A stretch of DNA of 59,784 bases. It comes from JACIWG01 sp049969935. GTDB lineage: Archaea > Thermoproteota > Nitrososphaeria > JACIWG01. Location: assembly GCA_049969935.1 (NCBI GenBank), contig JBMFNX010000006.1, positions 1 to 59,784 on the forward strand, in the 5' to 3' direction. Positions 53,633 to 59,784 of the stretch are shown here, piece by piece; position 1 is the stretch's first letter, and the number at the start of each line of letters is the position of its first letter. The translations under genes were made by a program, and so were the position numbers. Below the pieces are notes generated by a model. The model did not search any database and was not told the DNA's origin. It saw nothing but the letters and a program-made list of their open reading frames with translations.

Positions 53633-54195
53633 CCAGATACCTTCTCAAATACATGCCAAATAGGATGCCGACAACCAATCCCGCTAAATGGGCGCCGTGA
53701 GCTACTGTGGAAGGTGAAAATAGGCCTGTAAGGTCGATTATTGTCCAAAGGGCAACTAATAAAATTAGAGGTATCGGAAAAAGCCCATACAAAAACACTC
53801 TTCTAAAAGGTGTTAATACAACCAATGTTCCAACAACACCATATATTGCTCCAGATGCACCAATTCCAGGTATAATGGAAGATTGGTCTGTTATCAGATA
53901 ACCTATGTTTCCAAAAATGCCGGATAAGATAAATATTATTGCAAAAAGTCTTCTACCAACAATATTTTCAAGACCAAGTCCAAAGAAAAAATAATGCAAT
54001 CATGTTAAATAACAAGTGTTCGATATCAGCGTGCAAGAAAATTGAGGTTATAAAAGTCCAGGGCATTCTTAAAGCGTATGCTGGAAAGAAGGCTAAATAT
54101 ATCCAATAGTCTGTCAAATTTTGGACAACAAACATTATCGTACACAAAATTATGAATATGTATGTCCAAATTGGTTTCTCAATATAGGAATACAT
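53607..54195 (-). pseudogene. Rhomboid intramembrane protease, single frameshift
   Basis: The two frames join into one rhomboid of about 195 residues. The first (from ATG 54195) has PWTFITSIFLHADIEHLLFN with the conserved His/Asn helix and ends in MIALFF. The second has GLGLENIVGRRLF, the catalytic GIGASGAIYGVVG (Ser) and AHGAHLAGLVVG (His), with six membrane helices in all. The join needs one base fewer in the A6 run at 53986-53991. All catalytic residues are otherwise intact, so this is either a recent mutation, a slippage site or a sequence error. Confidence 0.75.
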
Positions 54196-54208
54196 TTGAT
54201 CAAACTCT

Positions 54209-54727
54209 CTAAGTATATAATGAACATATTCCCCTGTTCATGAGAAGCTTCTGCAGCTCCTTTCTCAGCTTCAAGTCTAAGTCAACCTGTTTTTCAGAAA
54301 CAAGTGGAAGTTTTTGTGAACGTATAACTGGACCATGCAATATCATCTTATCCTTTTCCAGCTCCTCTAAAGGTTTCGGCTCCCTCTTCAGTACATTATT
54401 CAAAATTTGCACAGGAACCTCGTTCTTTGAAAGTGATTCAATTATACGCCTTGCAATATTATCTTCTACTGGTCTAAAACCGTAATGTGGACTATCCAGC
54501 TTGTCAACTAAATCGTTATCCTCATTTTTTAAGTTAAGGCCAACACAGATAGGGTTAGGTTTATAGAGGCTATCCAATTTTATCTCCCAAATTTCGTCTG
54601 GAGAAAAGAATATTATTGTAGGAAATCCCTTTTCATCATTGCTGATAAACACTTTCCAGCCTAAAGGATTCTTGTTATAAGATGCATGAACCTTTTTCAA
54701 AATGCTTTCAAAGCTTTCTGTGCTCAA
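54209..54727 (-). CDS. Hypothetical protein
   Basis: A 172-residue soluble protein, mixed alpha/beta, without recognised domain. GWKVFISNDEKGFPTIIFFS and IWEIKLDSLYKPNPICVGLN suggest a beta-sheet core; the C-terminal third is charged and helical. It lies 14 bases before the rhomboid gene on the same strand and could share its mRNA. Confidence 0.5.
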   Translation of the reverse strand: MSTESFESILKKVHASYNKNPLGWKVFISNDEKGFPTIIFFSPDEIWEIKLDSLYKPNPICVGLNLKNEDNDLVDKLDSPHYGFRPVEDNIARRIIESLSKNEVPVQILNNVLKREPKPLEELEKDKMILHGPVIRSQKLPLVSEKQVDLDLKLRKELQKLLMNRGICSLYT

Positions 54728-54806
54728 TGCACCACATAATTTTTAGTATAAACTTAAAAATCTTTCTAAGACAAATTTAACTACATTCATAATCATTTTA
54801 CAGGAA

Positions 54807-56327
54807 TTAGAATTCCGGGTATGTTGAGAGAAGCATGCCTTCAACAACAATAGGTTTACTGCTATTGCATATTGAAATAGCCTCCTGAAGTTTAGTAGCA
54901 CGTTCAGCATAAATTTCCATTAAAACCTGTCCCTTTTCAACCTTATAACCTTGCTTTGCATAAACTATTAGCCCAGCACCTTTTTCAAGTGGTGCTCCAG
55001 CGGCACGGCCTATGGCATTAATTAGACTATTATCAACTAATGTTACATAGCCATCAGATTCAGCTATAACCTCATACTTGTATTTTCCAACTGATATATC
55101 TTCAGGTCTAACGTTAGGGTTACCGCCCTGCTGTTCAATGATTTCCCTAAACTTTTTTAATGCCCTCCCACTTTTTAGTATCTCCAATGCAATTTTACTT
55201 CCCTCTCCCTTGAACGCATAGCCTGTCATCTCTAAAATAAGTCCAGCTAAGGAAACAGACTTTTCAACAAGACTTTTAGAAGCTTCTTCAGGATGTTCTA
55301 ATGCGCTTAAAGCTTCCCTAGCCTCTAATGCTGGACCCACAGCCTTACCAATAGGCTGACCACCATATGTGATACCGCATTTCACGTTAATGCCCATTCT
55401 CTTACCAAGTTCTACAAAGTCCTGTGCTAGAGAATATGCTTCCTCCCTCGTTTGGACTTTAGCACCTCTACCAGTTGGCAGGTCAATAACAAGATATGAT
55501 ATTCCTTCAGCAGCCTTCTTTGACATGATACTAGCAAGCATCTGAGGCCTAGGATCAATTTTAAGTGGATACTCGACTCTAATGAAAATGTCGTCAGCAG
55601 GAGCAAGATTTAATGCACCACCCCAGACGATTGCACCACCAACTTTTAAAACAATCTTTCTAAGTTCTTCTATAGAAAATTCAACGTTAGCCAAAACACT
55701 CATTGTATCAGTTGTCCCAGAAGGGCTTGTTATAGCTTTAGAAGAAGTTTTTGGAATAAGAAGTCCCGTGGATGCAATTATTGGAACAATAAGCAGTGAA
55801 ACTTTATTTCCGGGAACACCGCCTATGCTATGCTTATCCACAGCCTTACTAGGTAAATCTAGGACATCTCCAGTCTTCAGCATGCTCTTGGCTAGAGCTT
55901 CAATTTCATTCATGTTCATGCCGTAAAATTCTTGAGCCAACAAGAATGCTGCAATCTCAAGCTCACTTAAGTTTAATGAAACTGTGTCTTGAACTATACA
56001 GGATATTTCTTCGGCAGATAATGTTTGGCCCTTAAGCTTTTTTCTAATAAATGTTACACTTTGCGGAGTTTTAGCGAGCTCAACTTTAACGATTTCACCA
56101 TTTAATGCACCAAGTTCGAGGGCAACATCCTTATACAAGCCAATATATCCTCTTGGAACAAGTTCAGGCTCCTCACTTATTTCAACCAAAACTGTTACAG
56201 TCTTGTTTTCATGCAAAATTTTTATCCTATCATGCAAGTTTATTCCAAAGCCTTCTGCATCAAGACTATTCAGGATAGCGGCTCTCTTGCCAGACAATAT
56301 ATTTAGTACCTTAACAGATAAAGACAT
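54807..56327 (-). CDS. deoA: AMP phosphorylase (archaeal nucleoside-monophosphate degradation)
   Basis: Splits AMP, CMP or UMP with phosphate to ribose-1,5-bisphosphate, the first step of the archaeal pathway into RuBisCO. It has an N-terminal extra domain of about 85 residues (typical of archaeal AMP phosphorylase), then KAVDKHSIGGVPGNKVSLLI, SSKAITSPSGTTDTMSVLAN and GGALNLAPADDIF with the phosphate and nucleotide sites, and the C-terminal barrel-sandwich domain (PLEKGAGLIVYAKQG). Length 506 is normal. RuBisCO and the isomerase are not in the window. Confidence 0.92.
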   Translation of the reverse strand: MSLSVKVLNILSGKRAAILNSLDAEGFGINLHDRIKILHENKTVTVLVEISEEPELVPRGYIGLYKDVALELGALNGEIVKVELAKTPQSVTFIRKKLKGQTLSAEEISCIVQDTVSLNLSELEIAAFLLAQEFYGMNMNEIEALAKSMLKTGDVLDLPSKAVDKHSIGGVPGNKVSLLIVPIIASTGLLIPKTSSKAITSPSGTTDTMSVLANVEFSIEELRKIVLKVGGAIVWGGALNLAPADDIFIRVEYPLKIDPRPQMLASIMSKKAAEGISYLVIDLPTGRGAKVQTREEAYSLAQDFVELGKRMGINVKCGITYGGQPIGKAVGPALEAREALSALEHPEEASKSLVEKSVSLAGLILEMTGYAFKGEGSKIALEILKSGRALKKFREIIEQQGGNPNVRPEDISVGKYKYEVIAESDGYVTLVDNSLINAIGRAAGAPLEKGAGLIVYAKQGYKVEKGQVLMEIYAERATKLQEAISICNSSKPIVVEGMLLSTYPEF

Positions 56328-56391
56328 CCCATCAAATTGTCAACATTTAGGGAATAAAAATATTAATACAATGAAGATTAGCTAGTTTGTA

Positions 56392-57027
56392 TTGACAGAA
56401 CTTAGAGAGAAATGGGAAAAGCGTAAAATATCATTTTACAAGAGAATGGAGAAGGATATAGTTTCAGGATATTTTGACAAGAAAATGATACCTGTAATAA
56501 AAACATTATTTAAACTAAAGGACGCATATCCAACTAGCAGCTGTTCTGGAAGAATATTGATTTTAGCATCACGTGTACCTTGGAGAAAAAGGAACGTGAA
56601 AATCATGTTCAAGTTTCATGAAATCAATGATCAAATAAAACAGGATATTCTAGAAAAGGTACTTGCTTTAGAGGATGAAAATTTGTGGCTTTTCGTACAG
56701 CCTCCAATAGTTCACGTATCATGCTATAATATAGATACTGCTATAAAGCTAGTTAAGGTTGCCAGAAATACTGGTTTCAAGGAAAGCAAAATATTTATGG
56801 AAAGTCCTATGGGGTCTCATTTAGAGTTAAAGGGTAAAGAACTGCTGATCGTACCCATTAGATTAGAGAAGACATTTCTCTTTGAAAAAGAGAAACTGAA
56901 ACTTGTATTTGACGAGGCTTCAAGAATATTAGAAGACTTTAAAGAGAAAATATCAAAATTGCAAAATGAGATTGAAAAGGCTTTAGAAACAAAATTGTTT
57001 GAAACAGACACGAAATTTGAAAAATAA
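56392..57027 (+). CDS. taw3: tRNA wybutosine-synthesis methyltransferase TYW3
   Basis: Methylates the wybutosine precursor at position 37 of tRNA-Phe with S-adenosylmethionine. Segments YPTSSCSGRILILA (the conserved SSCSGR), NLWLFVQPPIVHVSCYNID and GFKESKIFMESPMGSHLEL are characteristic. An extra coiled tail (residues 165-211) follows. The start is TTG 56392. The rest of the wybutosine pathway (Taw1, Taw2) is not in the window. Confidence 0.92.
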   Translation: MTELREKWEKRKISFYKRMEKDIVSGYFDKKMIPVIKTLFKLKDAYPTSSCSGRILILASRVPWRKRNVKIMFKFHEINDQIKQDILEKVLALEDENLWLFVQPPIVHVSCYNIDTAIKLVKVARNTGFKESKIFMESPMGSHLELKGKELLIVPIRLEKTFLFEKEKLKLVFDEASRILEDFKEKISKLQNEIEKALETKLFETDTKFEK

Positions 57028-57052
57028 GGGGGGTGTAGTGACAGTAAAAATG

Positions 57053-57478
57053 CTATAATTCCTCTAGCGCTGAAGTGAAAAAGTCGTGATGTTCCTCCTC
57101 ATCTTCTAGAATGTCTCTAAAGAGATGTGCTGTTGTAGTATCGCCTTCGCTTTCAGCCTTCTGGATTATTGTCTTATACAATTTTATTGCATTTTCCTCA
57201 TCCTTAACATCTTGTGCAAGCATATCCTTTAGGCTTTCTCCAACAAAGATGGGAGAAGGCTTTGTTGTAGGAATACCTCCTAGATAAAAGAGACGTTCTG
57301 CAATCATTTCAGAATGCTTCATTTCCTGGACAGCAATATTTTTGAATTGTTCATTTAATGCATAAGCTTTAGCACCCCTCCATTGAACATGCTGCCACAT
57401 ATACTGTATACTTACTTGAATTTCCCTGGCAATCGCTTCATTTAATAACTTCTTCAAATCTTCAGAAACCATATTCAT
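57053..57478 (-). CDS. Ferritin-like diiron protein (bacterioferritin/Dps-like)
   Basis: A 141-residue four-helix protein. Metal ligands can be seen in AIAREIQVSIQYMWQH, IAVQEMKHSEMIAERL, DEENAIKLYKTI and ILEDEEEHHDFF (E...ExxH and E...ExxH). It belongs to the bacterioferritin-like group that oxidises and stores iron. The heme Met of true bacterioferritin cannot be located with confidence. The divergent 183-base promoter region with the Fe-S protein holds a 16-base palindrome. Confidence 0.88.
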   Translation of the reverse strand: MNMVSEDLKKLLNEAIAREIQVSIQYMWQHVQWRGAKAYALNEQFKNIAVQEMKHSEMIAERLFYLGGIPTTKPSPIFVGESLKDMLAQDVKDEENAIKLYKTIIQKAESEGDTTTAHLFRDILEDEEEHHDFFTSALEEL

Positions 57479-57642
57479 CCACTTACTTTTACTATTAAAC
57501 TAATAGTATAAAACTTTTTTCCTTTCACATCCCTTTATTATATTTTTAAACATAAATTTATTTGCAAAAATTGACTATAATTAGAGTTTAAATAATTTGA
57601 TTGCAAAAGTATGGCGTTCACGATGGCATTAAAAAAGACCGT

Positions 57643-57658
57643 AGACACCATGGTGTCT
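57643..57658. repeat. 16-base perfect palindrome in a divergent promoter
   Basis: AGACACCATGGTGTCT, preceded by GT, lies right before ATG 57662 (four bases), between the ferritin and Fe-S protein genes. It covers the region where initiation or the first codons of the plus-strand gene lie. GTAGACAC is shared with the inverted repeat at 52252. Confidence 0.45.
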
Positions 57659-57661
57659 TAA

Positions 57662-58708
57662 ATGCATTTTATGCAGGAATTAGTTGCAAAAATGCCTTTA
57701 GAAGATTGTGGCCTCTGCGGCCACTGGAGCTGCAGACAGGCAGCGTTAGCTATAGCCAGAGGCGACCTTGACCCAAGCGAATGCCCAATATTATATAACG
57801 AAAAAAGTGGTATGTTAAATGAAATCTATAAATTGGTTGATGAGGGTGTAACAGACGATGTTTTAGAAGAAGGTGAAGGACTATCAAGCATAAAACCATG
57901 CCCCTCTGATTCCACAAAGTTTATGATCGTCTACTATCCTAAAAAGGTGGAGGGCCTTAAAGTCAATCTTTTTTACGAAAAGCTTTTAAAAACAATTTTA
58001 GATAAGGCTCCAAACTTTTACTCAAAATTTTCGCCAGAATTAAATGTTACAAGAATTGAAAAAGATAATGGTGAATATATACTATTTTTTGTTAAAGGAA
58101 AGGTTGTAGTTAGACAGGCAGTTTCAGAAGAAAGTGGAAAAAGATTCTTGCAGGATGTACTAAATGTCGCTTGGCTTTCAAAAACATGCTGCCAAAACGG
58201 GTACACAGTTTTAGAGGGGATATATAATATATGCAACTGTACTCAAACAGTATCTTCTATAGAAGAGGGTCCAGACAACATATGCTATACTACAAAAAGA
58301 TTTTTTAGAGAAGAAAATGTTAGTGATTTCTTTGATAAGCTTAACCGTGCACTTTCTGCAAACATGACATCAAGCACTGTAAACAAGTATTTACAGATCT
58401 GCGCCTTCAATTTCAAAGAGCATCTTAAAAATTTGCAGAACTCTGAAACAAAAGAGGAGGCAATATACTGGTCTAAGCTTACAGCAAAATGGCTTGCATT
58501 AAACGAAACACTTTCCACATTCACTTCAAAATATTCGTTTAAAGAGCAAATAAAAACTCTTTCAACAATATTGAACAGTATTCTCACAAACAAAACTGAA
58601 GCCTTAGACATTCTTTTAGAAGAGGCAAAAGACTATTGTTGGCCAAAAAACTTTATAGTATCGAAAATGATATCGCAGGCAAAAAGATATCTTTCAGTAA
58701 ACATTTAA
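57662..58708 (+). CDS. Fe-S domain protein with CdhE/ACDS-gamma-like N-terminus
   Basis: A 348-residue protein. Residues 10-45 carry the 4Fe-4S pattern CGLCGHWSCRQAALAIARGD followed by ECPI (CxxCxxxxC...C), as in the N-terminus of corrinoid Fe-S protein subunits (PF04060). The remaining 300 residues are unfamiliar: a central alpha/beta part with many Cys (SKTCCQNGYTVLEG, CNCTQT) and a helical C-terminus. Neither the corrinoid-binding barrel nor other acetyl-CoA synthase genes are near, so it is not a CdhE ortholog. ATG 57671 is an alternative start. Confidence 0.65.
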   Translation: MHFMQELVAKMPLEDCGLCGHWSCRQAALAIARGDLDPSECPILYNEKSGMLNEIYKLVDEGVTDDVLEEGEGLSSIKPCPSDSTKFMIVYYPKKVEGLKVNLFYEKLLKTILDKAPNFYSKFSPELNVTRIEKDNGEYILFFVKGKVVVRQAVSEESGKRFLQDVLNVAWLSKTCCQNGYTVLEGIYNICNCTQTVSSIEEGPDNICYTTKRFFREENVSDFFDKLNRALSANMTSSTVNKYLQICAFNFKEHLKNLQNSETKEEAIYWSKLTAKWLALNETLSTFTSKYSFKEQIKTLSTILNSILTNKTEALDILLEEAKDYCWPKNFIVSKMISQAKRYLSVNI

Positions 58709-58760
58709 CAGTATAATAAGTTTTTATTTCCCAATTTATTGACCATAAGCTTGAATAAAG

Positions 58761-59714
58761 TTGACAGAAGATGAAAGAGCAAAAATCTTGAAACATGCGA
58801 TAAAAGATCCTACAATTAAAGACGTAAAAAATTTAGACGATCTCATAAGATTGTATGAAAAAGTGTGGGGCTTCTCTGCAGCCGACCTTGTGAAAGCTTC
58901 AAATATTATTGCAAAAATGTTTAAAGATAAAGATTGTGTAAAATTTTTTTCTTTTACTGGAAATCTTGTGTCAACCGGCTTCAGAGGCTTAATAAAGGAT
59001 ATGATTAATGAAGGGCTAGTAGACGTTATCGTAACCACCTGCGGATCAATTGACCATGATATTGCAAGAACAGTCAAAGAATATTTTAGGGGAACATTTG
59101 AGGTCGACGACATATACCTAGAAGAACTGCAGATACATAGGTTAGGTAACGTTTTCATTCCATTAGAAAACTATGGACCCATAATAGAAAAAATAGTGTA
59201 CAATGTTCTATCTAAAATGGATAGGGGAAAATGTTATGGTGTTAGAGAAATCGTAGACCTTATAGGGGAAGAGCTAGCAAATGATGATTCGTTCATATAC
59301 TGTGCAAGAAAAAAGAACATACCAATATATGTTCCAGGATTCATTGATGGTGCATTCGGAACTGCAATGTTCACTTACTCAACAACGCACAAGCTATGTA
59401 TTGACCCTTTCAAAGACCAAAAAGAGTTAGCTGACATAGTTTTTAAGGCAAAAAAGAGTGGTGCAATAATCGTCGGGGGCGGAATAAGTAAACATCATAC
59501 AATATGGTGGAACCAGTTTAAAGAAGGCCTAGACTATGCAGTATACATTTCAACAGCACAGGAGTTTGATGGAAGCTTAAGCGGCGCTAGACCCAGAGAG
59601 GCGATAACATGGGGTAAAATAAAGCCTAAGGCGGAATCGTGTTTTGTTAACGGGGATGCAACAATAATATTTCCAATATTGTTGATAATGGTTAAGTCGC
59701 TGATTTCTACGTGA
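58761..59714 (+). CDS. dys: Deoxyhypusine synthase
   Basis: Makes deoxyhypusine on archaeal IF5A using spermidine and NAD. The catalytic Lys is in IVGGGISKHHTIWWN near residue 238. GFIDGAFGTAMFTYS, YISTAQEFDGSLSGARPREA and the closing CFVNGDATIIFPILL are typical. The start is TTG 58761. The gene is complete, but an IS200/IS605-type end begins four bases after its stop, so the last residues (LIMVKSLIST) may partly come from the element. Confidence 0.95.
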   Translation: MTEDERAKILKHAIKDPTIKDVKNLDDLIRLYEKVWGFSAADLVKASNIIAKMFKDKDCVKFFSFTGNLVSTGFRGLIKDMINEGLVDVIVTTCGSIDHDIARTVKEYFRGTFEVDDIYLEELQIHRLGNVFIPLENYGPIIEKIVYNVLSKMDRGKCYGVREIVDLIGEELANDDSFIYCARKKNIPIYVPGFIDGAFGTAMFTYSTTHKLCIDPFKDQKELADIVFKAKKSGAIIVGGGISKHHTIWWNQFKEGLDYAVYISTAQEFDGSLSGARPREAITWGKIKPKAESCFVNGDATIIFPILLIMVKSLIST

Positions 59715-59718
59715 ACTA

Positions 59719-59784
59719 CCCACGTCTGAATGACGTGGGCTTCTCACTTCCTCGGCTGAACTTGCTTATCCTCTTATGGATAAG
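59719..59784 (+). mobile_element. Left end of an IS200/IS605-type element (cut by window end)
   Basis: Two hairpins lie in tandem: arms CCCACGTC (59719-59726) and GACGTGGG (59732-59739) with loop TGAAT, and CTTATCC (59765-59771) and GGATAAG (59778-59784). The first has the CTACCCACG...CTGAA...GTGGGCTT shape of archaeal TnpA/TnpB element ends, and resembles the palindrome at 26313-26340. The body of the element, if any, lies to the right of the window. Confidence 0.6.

Noticed and set aside
53607..53999. Two separate small membrane proteins at 53607-53999 and 53968-54195
   Set aside because: Together they form a single rhomboid with all conserved parts in order, divided only by an A6 run.
45534..57660. 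14-base identity ACCATGGTGTCTTA at 45534-45547 and 57647-57660 as a shared operator
   Set aside because: A 14-base match between two places in about 60 kb is expected by chance, and only the 57-kb copy is part of a clear palindrome.
1..59784. tRNA or rRNA genes and CRISPR arrays
   Set aside because: I looked for T-loop patterns, rRNA-like GC-rich stretches and regularly spaced repeats and found none I could support; the only regular short repeats are the four 8-mers at 45483-45514.

Overview
This window is an AT-rich archaeal chromosome segment. The information-processing genes are archaeal or eukaryote-like: family B DNA polymerase, FEN1 with a C-terminal PCNA-binding tail, DHH/RecJ-like phosphoesterase, ESCRT-III (CdvB), Pth2, TYW3 and deoxyhypusine synthase. 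Many genes have a TATA box about 25-30 bases before the start codon and little leader, as in leaderless archaeal mRNAs. CdvB together with FEN1 and this polymerase points to a Thermoproteota/TACK-type archaeon. Tungsten aldehyde:ferredoxin oxidoreductase and AMP phosphorylase suggest an anaerobic, probably thermophilic lifestyle. I cannot name the genus from sequence alone.

Layout. 0-6.9 kb: the end of trpA, a ParB-domain protein, a frameshifted AbiE-type toxin-antitoxin pair with reversed gene order, an ATP-NAD kinase-like gene, an amidohydrolase and two GNAT acetyltransferases. 7-15.4 kb: replication and repair genes (PolB with a lost proofreading site, DHH nuclease, FEN1), an archaeal AAA ATPase, a nucleotidyltransferase and a DUF72 protein. 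15.5-23.4 kb: a HEPN/MNT pair with broken HEPN, AOR, CdvB, cupin, Pth2 and a CstA-type transporter. 23.4-27.2 kb: two ArsA/Get3-like ATPases behind two small paralogous proteins, directly preceded by a 0.3-kb GC-rich IS605-like remnant, then an intact HEPN/MNT pair. 27.2-41.2 kb: membrane methyltransferase, class II ribonucleotide reductase with a 375-residue intein, a strip of pseudogenes, ThyX, C69 peptidase, DUF296 protein, ClC channel, alcohol dehydrogenase, and ThiN beside a PurM/HypE-like protein. 41.2-47.2 kb: an accessory zone with decayed genes (ATPase, DMT transporter), an intact DUF4143 ATPase, a short RHH repressor on its own tandem operator, a NitrOD5-like protein and a LAGLIDADG-HTH protein. 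47.2-59.8 kb: OsmC, an SPFH-zinc ribbon protein with a helical partner, Fe-S proteins, an orphan structured RNA, Hsp20, HAD phosphatase, polyprenol-kinase-like protein, histidine phosphatase, frameshifted rhomboid, AMP phosphorylase, TYW3, ferritin-like protein and deoxyhypusine synthase, ending in the hairpin end of an IS200/IS605-type element.

The strongest candidate for an undescribed system is the 23.4-26.0 kb module. It has two small paralogs plus two ArsA paralogs, one of which carries Asp-to-Asn at the switch I position that hydrolyses ATP in Get3. This suggests an asymmetric ATPase pair with asymmetric partners. Other notable items are a putative solo TnpB-guide-RNA/PATE element abutting that operon, an unidentified 135-nt RNA at 50.6 kb, a WhiA-like domesticated homing endonuclease, an 18-bp operator shared by an intact and a dead gene, and a polymerase that kept its polymerase site but lost its exonuclease site. 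Three of the four simple frameshifts (AbiEi, AbiEii, rhomboid) fall in short homopolymers, so read-level checking is needed before calling those genes dead.
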